DNA of 64,000 nucleotides from Plazaster borealis (Eukaryota > Echinodermata > Asteroidea > Forcipulatida > Labidiasteridae): NCBI GenBank assembly GCA_021014325.1, contig JAJGQC010000731.1:1-64000 (forward strand). Reading direction: 5' to 3'. The position numbers were made by a program, and so were the translations under genes. The notes beneath the pieces were generated by a model. That model saw only the letters and a list, made by a program, of their open reading frames with translations, did no database searches and was not told where the DNA came from. Positions 40,204 through 49,870 of the stretch are shown here, piece by piece; positions within the stretch are counted from its first letter, which is position 1; each line of letters begins with the position of its first letter.

Positions 40204-40524
40204 CAGGTTGGCTCAGTGGTTTCTTTCCCTGCCTTTCACCTCCATGGACCCCTGTTCGAATCCCACCTCAGACCAGACCCTTGCATGTGGATTGGGTTTT
40301 CAGTCACTACCTGATTGCCTGGGTTTTCCCCATTTTGGGTTTTCCTCCCACATTTAAAACTAAACTTTTCTTTTAGTTTCCTATTCACCATCGTGTTATT
40401 GTTGCTTGCTCTGTTAGATGTGTAAATAAATAAGGAAATAAATAAATAATGAGCACTTTGAGACGCCCATAGATAAGGCGCTATACATGTAGAACAAATT
40501 GTGCGTTTAATATTATTATTATTT
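40204..40524 (+). mobile_element. tRNA-derived SINE, copy 1
   Basis: A tRNA-like head has an A-box-like ggttggctcagtggt and a B-box-like gttcgaatccca at about 40,254-40,264. The body contains ggattgggttttcagtc and gggttttcctcccacat, and the end is a TTA-rich tail (attattattattt). The same head and body recur at 57,171-57,440. The sequence ends in tRNA-unrelated body rather than a folded acceptor stem, so this is a SINE and not a tRNA gene. Confidence 0.82.
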
Positions 40525-40681
40525 GATTGAACTTAACAGTGCCACGCTCCTGCAGGCGGATGTCTGAATGCATTGTCATGTGACTACCGAATCATAGCAC
40601 AGGGCAGCTACAACATTGGAATCAGCGCTGTAAATCTTGTAAGAATAACTGGATATTAAGCCCCTCCATTTAACCCAACCC

Positions 40682-40867
40682 ATTTATAAAAAGGGAATAA
40701 AAGAGTGGTGACGAGGTCTTCAACTGCCGTTTAAAAACGGCAATGTCATGGCCATGCGATAATGGACGAGGCCGAAGACGAGGACGTTTATCGCACGGCC
40801 ATGCTCCTTCAAGGTTTGAAACGGCTGTTTAAGAATGAGCCACCACTCTTTCATATTCATTTATAAA
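40682..40867. mobile_element. Palindromic MITE (~186 bp)
   Basis: The ends atttataaa...agagtggtg and ccaccactctttc...tttataaat are inverted repeats. Inward, catggccatgcgataa pairs imperfectly with ttatcgcacggccatg, and gacgaggccgaag is near the centre. Almost the whole element can fold into one imperfect hairpin. No coding capacity. Confidence 0.75.
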
Positions 40868-41224
40868 TACCTTTTTGTTAAAAACATCCAAAAACATTTG
40901 AAAGTTAAGAACAAATCTGACAGTTTAGCCTCAGCTCACCTCCACCCTGCGTTAACTTTGTATGCGCTAAGTAGCTCCTCGCGCAAGGTATAACCCGCGC
41001 GCTTCAGTGTCAAACTAACGCAAGCCAAATATGCAACCTACCAACTTAAATTGGGCCGTGAAATTTGTGCTGAAGATTGGGCATGGTTTTTCACTATTTT
41101 CTCCTGACTCACACATTGGATTTAGCCAAACTCTTTACAGGGTTGTTTTTTCATGTTTATGGTTGATCACACAAAACATAAACACTGTTTGTGACAATTC
41201 TGTCAGCTCTGCCAATCCTGTATA

Positions 41225-41826
41225 GTACCTTTAATCTCCCATTGGTTTTGATCCACATTGCTTTTGATATCTGCAACTCTCTTTTTGTAGGCCTTTCTCA
41301 ACAACAACTAAATAAACTGCAACGTCTCAAAAATTCTGCTTCCAGATTTGTAACTCTCACCAAAAAATAGAATCACATAACACCTGTTCTTGAATCCCTC
41401 CTTTGGCTGCCTGTTGCGAAATACATCATTTCAAAGTTCTGTTGCTGGTCTACCACGCAATTCATGGCTCCTCACCAGTCTGTATGCAGAATTCAATACA
41501 GGCATACAATCCTCCATGCAGACTAAGGTCATCAGACTCCTCCCTTCTTCAAGTTCCCAGATCCCAACGCTCTTGGGGTGACTACAGTTTTCCCATGCTG
41601 GCCCTACTCTCTCTGGAACAGTCTACCACTTGCCCTTCGTCAAGCCTCATTAGCCAGTTCTTTCAAACAATTACTCAAAACCTATTTGTTCACACTCTAA
41701 ATCCAAATTACTATATTTGTTGTACTCTTCTGGGTTTTTTTCTTCAAATTGTTGAGCGCCTTGAGCATCACTGCGTGACGGATTTCTGTGCTATATAAGA
41801 AGCCACTATTATTATTATTATTTATT
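41225..41826 (+). mobile_element. 3' end of an L2/CR1-like LINE, decayed
   Basis: Conceptual translation across frames shows the typical reverse-transcriptase C-terminal end: a LQRLKNSASRFVT-like motif (~41,320), TPVLESLLWLPV (~41,385), SLWNSLPLALRQASLASSF (~41,610-41,670) and KTYLFTL. It is followed by a gagcgccttgagcat/ctatataag 3' UTR and an (att)n tail at 41,806-41,825. The reading frame is interrupted by stops and shifts, so the copy is dead. It lies upstream of the ECI1-like exons. Confidence 0.85.
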
Positions 41827-42047
41827 TATGTCCTCATCAAACCATAATTTTCGCTTCCAACCCCACTCCTAAATAAAAACAAAAATTTTAAATATGAAAG
41901 CATGATATAAGAATGCTTTTTCTTTTCACTTGAAGGGTCTGTATGTACCATCCTGGGTGCATGAATTGATGAGTAAAAGTTGTGGATAAAGAACAACAGA
42001 AAAGAGTTTCCAAATGGGTAAGTTAAAAAACAAAAAAATATACACAG

Positions 42048-42084
42048 TATTTTCTGCAAAACAGCTTTATGAAATTGGGCCCTG
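42048..42084. mobile_element. Solitary MITE end (GGGCCC family)
   Basis: ttttctgcaaaacagctttatgaaattgggccctgg is the right end of the family complete at 61,968-62,147. It lies ~30 bp before the ECI1 exon acceptor. Confidence 0.65.
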
Positions 42085-42116
42085 GTTGTAACAAACATCA
42101 TACCTTTCCTTTAAAG

Positions 42117-42233
42117 GTTTATTGTATAAGCCTGACGAAGCTTTAAAAATCGGCCTGGTAGATGAAGTGGTACATCCATCTGAATTACTAAATACTGCTC
42201 GGAAACAGATATCCAATTGGCTCAAAGTTCCAG
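42117..42233 (+). CDS. ECI1: Enoyl-CoA delta isomerase 1-like, penultimate exon
   Basis: 117-bp exon between a ttaaag acceptor and a g/gtaatt donor (phase 1 in, phase 1 out). It encodes LLYKPDEALKIGLVDEVV and HPSELLNTARKQISNWLKV. This matches the part of mitochondrial ECI1/DCI (crotonase fold) just after the catalytic core; the human counterpart has EALQVGIVDQVV and AIAQWM at the same place. ECI1 isomerises 3-enoyl-CoA to trans-2-enoyl-CoA during beta-oxidation of unsaturated fatty acids in the mitochondrial matrix. No frame damage is seen here. The upstream exons (mitochondrial presequence, oxyanion hole and catalytic glutamate) were not found between the satellite and this exon, so the gene is truncated in this window. 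Confidence 0.85.
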
Positions 42234-42659
42234 GTAATTAAATAACAAGTTTTTTGCTTTTTTGTTTAAAATAGAAGTGATCAAATAAAAAATCCATTGT
42301 ATTGGATCCCTCAAAATTGTGTGGCTTTCCTTTTACTTCGTGAACTAACACAGTTTTTTGTTGAACCAAATTTTTGACTCCACAAAATTACGAATCACAA
42401 AATAAAAGGAAAACCACACAATTTCGAGGCTTATTTGTGTGGATCATTATATTCTACTTTTAAAACATCTTTCCAACCATATTCATTTCATAACAAAACG
42501 TTTTTATACCCAAAAGTTCCCAATCCGAAGGCAATGTGTCCCTTTAAGAACAAGCATTACAGCTACTTGGGATATTTATGGAATATAAATGTTTTTTGGA
42601 TGCTATTTAGTTGATGGTCAGAGACTGAAAATAGAAATTGATCCTTTGAGTAAAATATC

Positions 42660-42765
42660 TACTCTAGAATGTGGAAGGTTCTGGGTTCGAATCCCACCAG
42701 AAGATTTTATCTGCATGACTCTTTCCTGAGTACAAATTGCTCATTATATGTCGGTGTAGTGCCAA
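42660..42765 (+). mobile_element. tRNA-like SINE fragment in ECI1 intron
   Basis: A B-box-like ggttcgaatcccac sits at about 42,687-42,702, preceded by a degenerate A-box region. It lies inside the intron between the two ECI1-like exons. No intact tRNA cloverleaf. Confidence 0.55.
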
Positions 42766-42885
42766 ATCAAATGAATTATTTTGTTTATCCTTGATGCAAT
42801 AATTACAACATTTGTATTACTTCTTCTTTCCCCACCTGTCTACTTGTCTTTCCTGTCCTCCCTCTCTTCCCCTCCTGACCGATAG

Positions 42886-43051
42886 ATCATGCTAGAGTTA
42901 TGACGAAGGAAATGATGAGGGCGCCTCTACTTATGGAGAGAATTCACTCGGAACGGGACAGAGAAATTGCAAGCATGCGGATTACCTAAGGTCAGAAACT
43001 GTTCAAAGGTCTATCAGAGCATACTTGGAGAGGTTTAAAAATAAGAAATAG
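42886..43051 (+). pseudogene. ECI1: Enoyl-CoA delta isomerase 1-like, last exon, frameshifted
   Basis: Acceptor cgatag/atcat completes DHARVMTKEMMRAP and HSERDREIASM in the frame set by the previous exon, matching the HARQLTKAMMRK and TQRDAD region of human ECI1. That frame then hits a TAA at 42,987. The +1 frame from about 42,977 carries the expected end (ADYLRSETVQRSI, then AYLERFKNKK and TAG at 43,049), equivalent to the human SIQKSLQMYLERLKEEKG tail. One base is therefore missing around 42,975-42,978. Either this copy is a pseudogene or the assembly has a single-base error. The C-terminal lysine-rich end is otherwise well conserved. Confidence 0.85.
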
Positions 43052-43196
43052 ATAATTGACCGGGAAGGAAGTTATGCAAATTATTTTATTGAACTCTTGA
43101 AATGTTGATTGCAACACCAGCTAGCAACCTGACACCAGGCAAGATTAGTTCTAGGGTAATGTAAAGACATTGTGTCAGAACAGTGAATGTCCTGGT

Positions 43197-43579
43197 TTAA
43201 AGGCACTGTACACGTTTGATAATTACTCAAACAAAAATTAGCATAAAAACTTACTTGGTAACGAGCAACGGAGAGCTGTTGATAATATAAAACATTGTGA
43301 GAAACGACTCCTTCTGAAGTTATGTAGTTTTTGAGAAAGAGGTAATTTCTCACTTAAATATTTGAATCTGAAAAGACTTCTGGCCAGATGTCGTTTTCAG
43401 GCATCTGAAAGCACACAAATTTGTGCAACATGGGTGTTTTTTCTTTCATTATTTTCTTGCAACTTCGATGACCAATTGAGCCCAAATTTTCACAGGTTTG
43501 TTATTTTATGCATATGTTGGGATAAACCAAGTGAGAATACTGGTCTTTTACAATTACCAAATGTGTCCAGTGCCTTTAA
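43197..43579. mobile_element. TTAA-flanked MITE, copy 1 (383 bp)
   Basis: Starts ttaaaggcactgtacacg and ends cagtgcctttaa. The imperfect inverted ends extend through aattac. The internal words gagaaacgactcc, gagaaagaggtaatttctc and caacttcgatgaccaattgag are shared with 61,069-61,439. TTAA at both ends suggests a piggyBac-type target. It has no coding capacity. Confidence 0.88.
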
Positions 43580-44519
43580 GTTATGCTCAAGTCGCCTACA
43601 TTTTTTCTTTTCAAGAAATTTTAACAAGCACAGAGGCCAGCATTCTCCCGAAGAGAACCAGAGCATACTTATCGAAACGTCAAGTTATTAAACCACGGCT
43701 TCTTTTCAGAACCATCACAACTCAGATTTATGCACACCTTGTACACTAGATTGTATTCCCACCATTCAAACATTCAAATCCAACTTAAAAAGCTCTTTTC
43801 ACTCGACAGCAATTTAGCAGGGGTCCCTTACTTAATTTTAGCATGGTTGTGAAATTTTACAAACTGCTCTTGGTGTGAAAGGACATCAATGTTTGGACTG
43901 TCCAAGGTCCCTAGTGAAATCTTCTCAAACATTGCTAATTAAGCAGAGGGACAATCACACAAAAAAAGACATTTCCATGGATAGCACTTTTTGGGAGGAT
44001 AATTCTGTGTGAAATTTTACATTATAGTCCTCTTGCAAACAGTGCCCTCACTGAGTAAACGGGAAGACGTATCATTGGCTGAGAGTTGTGCGTGTGTGTA
44101 CACGTTTCCATTGTTTGACGTGAGTGATGGCGATCTATGCAAGGGGGTTTATTGAATGTCTTTTGTTCTGTGGTTTGCCCAGACACCCACAGTCTTTTTT
44201 TTTCACACCCGGGCCCTCCTTTCCTTATGCCTCACACATCTCCTTGTGGTTAGTGTTATCACTTATAACCATGCTATCCTCCTTCGCTCAGCCGGTTGCA
44301 TGCATACTGCATCCCCCCCATTTGTTTTACTATCTACCTCCGCTTCAACCCCTTTTTAAATAATACCCTTTTTCTTCCCTCCTTTTTCGTCCCTCCTACA
44401 TTTCCAACCCCCTTTCACATGACGCCTCTAAAAATTTTTTCAAAGCTAAAGCCCTATTATTATATAATACCACCCCACCCCACACACAGAACAGAAAAAC
44501 TATTGCAGTGCGGCTTTAC
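43580..44519. other. No gene seen
   Basis: Low-copy sequence becoming strongly pyrimidine-rich on the + strand from about 44,150 (ttccctcctttttcgtccctcc and similar). Open frames reflect this composition. It leads into the telomere-type repeats. Confidence 0.5.
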
Positions 44520-45545
44520 AAAAAAAAGGACGCTCAACATTTCTTTCTTTTATGTGGCCTAACCCTAATGCTAATGCTAAACCTAAACCATCGCTTATGC
44601 TAACCATACCCATAACCCTAACCCTAACCCTAACCCTATCGCTAACCCTGACCCTGTCGCTAACCCTCTGCTTTATGATTGTGATGATTTCTTTATTTAT
44701 TTTATATTTTCCCATGTCAAAAAAAAAAAAACTTCCTACACCCACCCCCCCAAAAAAAAAATATTAAAAGGACACACAACATTTTTTGTTTATGTGGCCT
44801 AACCCTAATGCTTATCCTAAACCTATCGCTAATGCTAACCATAACCATAACCCTAACCCTAAACCAACCCTGTCTAACCCTCTGCTTTATGATTGTGATG
44901 ATTTCTTTATTCTTTGTAAAATATTTTGCCATGTAAAAAAAACAAAAAACATAAACAAAAAAACAAACCCTAACGCTAACCTTAATTCTAACCCTAACCC
45001 TATTCCTTCTGACCCTAACCCTATCGCTAACCCTAACGCTAACCATAACCCTATTGCTAACCCTAACCCTAACCCTATCGCTAACCCTAACCCTATCCCT
45101 AACCCTATCGCTAACCCTCTGCTTTATGATTGTAATGATTTCTTTATTCTTTATTACATTGTACATATTTTGCCATGTAAACAATTTTTAAAAATCAACA
45201 AAAAACAAACCCTAAGCCTAACCCTAACCCTAAAACTAACCTTTACCATATCGCTACTGCTAATGCTTACCCTAACCCTAGCCCTGGCAACCCTAACGCT
45301 AACCTTAATGCTAACCCTAACCCTATCCTTTCTAACCCTAACCCTAACCCTATCGCTAACCCTAACCCTATTGCTAACCCTAACCCTATCGCTAACCCTA
45401 ACCCTATCGCTAATCCTAACCTATCGCTAACCCTAACCCTATCGCTAACCCTAATCCTGTCGCTTGCCCTGTTTTATTGTGATTGTGATGATTTCTTTAT
45501 TCTTTATTTCATATTTTGCCCTGTCAACAATACTAAAAACAAAAC
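44520..45545. repeat. Interstitial telomere-type repeat, four blocks
   Basis: Four tracts of CCCTAA and close variants lie at about 44,558-44,670, 44,798-44,881, 44,966-45,120 and 45,208-45,470. Variant units such as ctatcgctaaccctaac recur regularly. The tracts are separated by related spacers containing ctctgctttatgattgtgat and gatttctttatt plus an A-rich end. Blocks 1 and 2 share the leader tatgtggcctaaccctaatg. The repeat unit is therefore a higher-order block (telomere-like tract plus spacer, ~180-350 bp) amplified in tandem. The C-rich strand is on +. Long frames here are by-products of the hexamer (Asn-Pro or Leu-Thr strings). Confidence 0.93.
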
Positions 45546-45792
45546 TAAAAACCACAACCTAAAATACTGCTTTTATTTATTTGAATGAGTGTTCAAAGAA
45601 AACATGCACATTGAACACGATGGGGCATAATTAATACTAAGTTAAGACTAGTCAAAACGACAGTTCATAAAGTAAGTAGGCCTAAGTGCACTTTGTTTGT
45701 GTTGTGTGTATGATTGATATGCACACAAGTGTAGTGTTTGATTTCAGATACCTGATCTGAGACTTTTTATTTCCTCCTTCCATTTCTGTCAG

Positions 45793-45862
45793 TATCCACC
45801 ATTCCAGGAATATTTGGATATCTACATGGGGCTGGGCCAGTTTGTTGCCGAGACATCAGAGG
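45793..45862 (+). CDS. Probable exportin-6-like exon (a)
   Basis: 70-bp exon with a strong acceptor (ttctgtcag) and donor (g/gtatgt), phase 0 in and phase 1 out. It encodes YPPFQEYLDIYMGLGQFVAE. I assign it to the exportin-6-like gene because phase, strand and order fit the next exons, not from recognised homology of this peptide. No lesion seen. The hydrophobic/aromatic pattern suits a HEAT-type helix. Confidence 0.55.
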
Positions 45863-46791
45863 GTATGTACAGTAGTAATAATAATAATAATAACAAAACT
45901 AATATCGCGCACATACCCACTCTAAGTTAGAGTTCAACACAAGAATACAACACAAAAAACCTATACAAAAACTTACAAATACATACTTGGAAAATGACAA
46001 TAAAAATTCACTTACAATGAGCTGGAAAAGGCTAGAGTCATCGAGTGCGTTTGGAGTTGAGATTTAAAAGTACTTAACCCTTTCAACTCTCATGCACCAT
46101 TTATTTCAGTGGTAAATTGATCATATGGACACATTAATTGTTTACTCTTTTTTTTTGCACAAGGCGACCCCCCAAAAAACATGTAACAATAGCGCCCTCA
46201 AGAGTCCTCTTACCCATTCTCTCGTTTCATTTTTTATAAATATCTTGCATTTGTCTGACTTTTGGGCATGCAGTTATGGTCGGTCATCAGTGGATTAGTC
46301 TAAAGAAAGCACCCCACTAAATAAACTCCCATAGTTCACTACAAAATGCTGAATTAATCAAAAACACTTTATAAATACTCAGAAGTCTCACAGCTTTTTA
46401 CAAATTACAGTCAGGAGAAAATTATCCATTGACTTCTAAACGTTTATCCCCTGCTCTATTTGACATGGGTTGTCCCAAAGCCCGTCGAGTTATTCTCCCT
46501 CCAAATAAATAGACCCCTACACTTGTGTAAACTTCCAAACGTCCGAGCATCAAAAAAAGAAACATGGTCCAAGACCTCTCGGCTAATAGGGCCATTTTTG
46601 TTCAGGGCCTGGGTCGTCAAAATACTTCAAGTTGGAAGTCAACAACCCCCAGATCATGATTGTGCAAAGTTTTTACACTGTACCCCTTTTATTTGATTCT
46701 CAAATCTGGTATAGAATAAGGCCATCACTCTGTTTTCTCCCAACTAATAGTGGGATGCACCCGTAACTGCTTACTTGATCTTTTTTTGTAG
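45863..46791 (+). other. Intron, no other feature
   Basis: Contains a (taa)n microsatellite at about 45,874-45,893 and otherwise unremarkable AT-rich sequence. No extra exon with matching phase was found. Confidence 0.5.
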
Positions 46792-46935
46792 GTCGTAGAT
46801 TAAATATCACAGCTGAGCACGAGTGTCGGAGACTACACTGCACACTAAGGGATCTGTGTTCATTATTCCAGGCATTAGGGAGACTAGCCGATCACTTCAT
46901 AGCTGAGAGACTATCAGAGAGATTTGACGATACAA
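46792..46935 (+). CDS. Probable exportin-6-like exon (b)
   Basis: 144-bp exon after tttttttgtag, ending before a/gtaagc. Phase 1 in matches exon a exactly, and it is phase 1 out. It encodes LNITAEHECRRLHCTLRDL, CSLFQALGRLADHFIAERL and SERFDD, a helical, leucine-rich pattern as in karyopherin HEAT repeats. The frame is open throughout. Phase out does not match the next recognised exon by one base (see exon c). The assignment to exportin-6 rests on collinearity. Confidence 0.55.
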
Positions 46936-46969
46936 GTAAGCACCGTTTTCATTGATGTCATCAAGAAAC

Positions 46970-47149
46970 AGGGATGTAAAAAATTATTTGTTTTTTTTAC
47001 GAACCGATGTGCGACAAGCATTGTATACTCTGTGCTTTTTGAACTTTGTTGAAAAAAACAAACAAACCACAAGCTACTTGGGTGGGACTCGAACACACGA
47101 TCCCTGTATTCTATTACAGACATCTTAACCGCTAGACCAAATAATGTAC
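46970..47149 (-). mobile_element. tRNA-derived SINE, cluster copy 1
   Basis: On the minus strand, an A-box-like ttggtctagcggttaag and B-box-like gttcgagtcccac lie at about 47,087-47,143. The downstream body includes the gtatacttgtcg-like and A-rich parts shared with the next copies. In the intron between exportin-6-like exons b and c. Confidence 0.7.
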
Positions 47150-47345
47150 CTGGGCCCAATTTCATAAAGCATGTAAGCACAAAAACTTGCTAAGCACAGA
47201 AAACTCTTGCTTAGGAAAAATAGGTTACCAGCCAAAATACCATACAGCTTCTATTGCTGTGACCGGTACCCTACTCATTTCTTGCTTAGCAAAGAAATTT
47301 GCTTAGCAGAATTTTCTGCTAGACAGCTTTACAAGAGGCCATTTT
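47150..47345. mobile_element. GGGCCC-family MITE, right end eroded
   Basis: Begins ctgggcccaatttcataaag and contains the family's internal words (cttgctaagca, ggttaccagccaaaatacc, cttagcagaattttctgct). The matching right end (atgaaattgggccc) is degraded to acaagaggcc. It directly abuts the SINE to its left. Confidence 0.75.
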
Positions 47346-47435
47346 GAATATTGTACTTCAATTTAATTGTCAGTGGTATCCGCTGCTAATCACAGGATTC
47401 AAACTAAAGCCTCTTGTGTTATTTTTAGTTTAACC

Positions 47436-47640
47436 CATAGACCGATGTGTGCAAAGCACTGTATACTCAGTACTTTCCCGAGACCTGTGCTGTGAAAAAA
47501 AATCCACAAGCATATTACTCAGTTGGGATTCAAACCCTTGACCTTTGCCATTCCAGAGCAAATGTCTTACCACTAGAACACAGAGATTGCCTGGTAGTGG
47601 TAGCTAGAGGCAGTTTGAATCCTATATTTTAGCAGCGGGT
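47436..47640 (-). mobile_element. tRNA-derived SINE, cluster copy 2
   Basis: Minus-strand tRNA-like head (ctagtggtaagacatttgc; ggtttgaatcccaactg) with the body actgtatactcagtactttc. It is ~80% alike to the next copy over its whole length, including the flanking gaggcagt/tgaatcct words, suggesting local tandem duplication. Confidence 0.72.
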
Positions 47641-47699
47641 AACGCAACAAAAATAGATGTTAAATTTGCATCGGGGATAAAGAATGTTAATTGTTTTTT

Positions 47700-47900
47700 T
47701 CCCATACGCTGATGTGTGTAAAGTACTGTATACTCAGTACTTTCCTGAGACCTGTGAAAAATATCCACAGGCATATTACTCAGGTGGGATTCGAACCGAT
47801 GACCTTTGTGATTCTAGAGCAGATGTCTTAACACTAGACCACCGATATGCCCGGTAGCTAGAGGCAGTGTGAATCCTGTATTTTTTTGCAGCGGGCACCG
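47700..47900 (-). mobile_element. tRNA-derived SINE, cluster copy 3
   Basis: Minus-strand head with ggtctagtgttaagacatct and a B box ggttcgaatcccacc at about 47,782-47,796, the best preserved of the four. Body and flanks parallel copy 2. Confidence 0.75.
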
Positions 47901-47949
47901 CAATAATTTAACAGATGGTAAGTTTGCATACAGAAGACAGCCTCTTCTA

Positions 47950-48105
47950 CTGGCACCCTCAATGGTCTAGTGGTAAAGACATCTGCTCCTAAATGCAGGG
48001 TTGGGGGTTCGAATCTCACCCAAGTAGCGGGTTTTTTTGCTTCTGCAGGACGCTTGGGGAAAGCACCGGGTATACAGTGTGTATCTCACATTGGTGTAAG
48101 AATAA
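47950..48105 (+). mobile_element. tRNA-derived SINE, cluster copy 4 (opposite strand)
   Basis: Plus-strand head: atggtctagtggtaaagaca (A box) and ggttcgaatctcaccc (B box) at about 48,006-48,022. The body ggtatacagtgtgtatctc corresponds to the reverse complement of copies 1-3. Confidence 0.75.
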
Positions 48106-48318
48106 AACCAAAAGTACGTACCTTACCACATGCCTCTGCCAAGTAAATATTTTCACTTCGTCTGCTTCATTTTACTTTGTTGTTTTTACAAAATCGTGTC
48201 CACTTTTGGGTGAATTCTTCACAGGTTGGTTGCATGGCTTGTTTATTGACAGCTAGAGGATGGGAATGAATATACTTGTCCTGAAAACTGTGATGTGTTT
48301 TTCCCTATAACTTTGCAG

Positions 48319-48411
48319 GTTCTGTCAAGTTACTGTTTATGGCAGTAAGATGAAGCTGTACAAAGTGAAGACGGCTATACCTACAGTACTCAAGTCAGAC
48401 TTCATAGATGT
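48319..48411 (+). CDS. XPO6: Exportin-6-like exon (c)
   Basis: 93-bp exon from ctttgcag to a gtacgt donor (phase 2 out, matching exon d). It encodes FCQVTVYGSKMKLYKVKTAI and PTVLKSDFIDV. This corresponds to the human exportin-6 stretch with TVYGSELKLF, QTAVPSVLK and LIDVHA. Exportin-6 is a RanGTP-dependent karyopherin that exports actin-profilin complexes from the nucleus. The acceptor leaves only one base before TTC, whereas exon b supplies one, so the junction is one base short. A lost base, an unrecognised acceptor or an intervening micro-exon could explain it. Confidence 0.75.
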
Positions 48412-48471
48412 GTACGTAGAATATCTTAATTTTGCCCATGGTAGCGAGGCTGATGACACCCTTTATATATA

Positions 48472-49506
48472 CAGAGCTGCCAACTAGTACGGATTTTCCG
48501 TATTTCATACGGAAATCAACCAAGAATACGGAAGTACGAATTTGCGTTTCAAAATACGGATTTGGAAAAAGCCGATCATACTTTTTAAGCCCCAGTGTAA
48601 ATGCAATACAAACAATGAGATCGAAATAAAAATGAAAGCCGCGAATTCACACGCAGGACTTAACTACTGCCAGAGTGATCTTCGTGTGCACTGAGACGTG
48701 TTACACATCACACGGAGACACAATGCGCCTTGTACAGCATACATTCTACAGTACATGTCTCACAACGTCACCCACACACATGGCTTTTGTAGAGACTGGT
48801 GCCGCAGTTTTTTCTAATGCTCACGTGTATGGGATGTGGCGGCAAACAGACACTGTGATAAATTTTACTTCTGCAAGAAACACATGCGTGTTGACGTTGT
48901 TTAGTGTGTAAAACATCGCGATCGCTGCGTCAATTTATAACTTGAAATAAAAATGACAAAAAGAAAAGATATCTTTGACGCAATGGAGGCCAAGATCTGA
49001 TGAAAAATAGTGATAAAAGGCGTAAAGAATGCAATGGGTGGATATGAAATTGGTTGGAAAGCCAAGTTGACAAAGTTGCCGAAGTCCTTCAAACACTTGA
49101 CTGCCCTCCACTGTGGTGTTGTAATGGTGTGTTTCCTGTGCAAACATGAACATTTTTTATTCATTTCAATAAACGATAGTACAGAAACTAAAGTATTTTG
49201 ATATCATTAATTGGAAAGAATTGCAGTGTGGCTTCTCCCCATGCACAGTGTAGCGCAAATTGCGGTCCGATACGCAAATTTTATTTTACTTTTTTTTTTT
49301 TTTTTTTTTTAAATACTGACATAATTATTGGCTTTTAATACATGTAATATGAGCAAAGCATATGTAAAAGGTAATTAAATTACCAGTGGGTAGTCGAGTA
49401 CAAGAAGTGTATCGGCGCCGCGCAGAAAAATACTGATTTCATTGGCAAAATACTGATTTTCAGCCTGAAGAATACTGAAATGCCCAGTTATAGGTTGGCA
49501 GCTCTG
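48472..49506. mobile_element. hAT-like non-autonomous transposon (~1.03 kb)
   Basis: Ends are exact 13-bp inverted repeats, cagagctgccaac, with a flanking near-duplication of 8 bp (tatatata / tatatatc, 7 of 8). CAG-starting TIRs with an 8-bp duplication are typical of hAT elements. The subterminal regions hold repeated tacggatt/aatacgga words on the left and aaatactgatttt words on the right. A long T run lies at about 49,287-49,310. No transposase frame is visible. It sits within the intron between exons c and d. A shorter relative may be at 57,497-57,693. Confidence 0.8.
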
Positions 49507-49711
49507 TATATATCTTTACTTTGACCAGATTAATCCTTTATAGACTGTGCGCTCCATAATAACTAAAACCGCAAGCCCCTAAAATGGCTGATTGTATCGG
49601 TACTGATTTTGTTACATAACTTAGAAAAGTTCAGAACAAAAATAATTTCTCCCAGGGCGTAACTTTTATTATTTTATTATTTCATCTATAAATATTGTTG
49701 TGTATCCGCAG

Positions 49712-49870
49712 CCATGCGCAGTCATTGGCCCCGTTGCAGGCTTTTACGCACTGGGTGTCACAATTCTACAGCGAGGTCCAACGTAACGGGAGACACCAGG
49801 ACAAGTTTGTACCGCTCATCACCAGTATAGTGGATGCTGTTACGCTGTTACGCCGTTACTGGCTAAACAG
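49712..49870 (+). pseudogene. XPO6: Exportin-6-like exon (d), disrupted by an 8-bp duplication
   Basis: 159-bp exon, acceptor tatccgcag, donor cag/gtgagg. Completing the GT of exon c it encodes V-HAQSLAPLQAFTHWVSQFYS, EVQRNGRHQDKFVPLITSIV and DAVT, matching human exportin-6 (HAQSLAALQAFSHWL, QQFV, MDAIT). At 49,836-49,851 the word gctgttac occurs twice in tandem, shifting the frame. Beyond it the expected PLLAKQ and a phase-0 donor are in the shifted frame. Without the second copy the exon is 151 bp and fits both neighbours exactly. The unduplicated frame therefore marks the ancestral state, and this copy cannot encode a full protein. Confidence 0.85.

Noticed and set aside
44786..45430. A 214-codon Asn-Pro/Leu-Thr-rich open frame
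   Set aside because: Direct translation of CCCTAA-type hexamers, which lack stops in several frames. Repetitive DNA, not a protein.
44558..45470. A true chromosome end
   Set aside because: The repeat is degenerate, interrupted by spacers and flanked by other sequence on both sides.
47775..48030. Functional tRNA genes
   Set aside because: A and B boxes are present, but the acceptor and anticodon stems do not fold properly, and the flanks are shared between copies as in SINEs.
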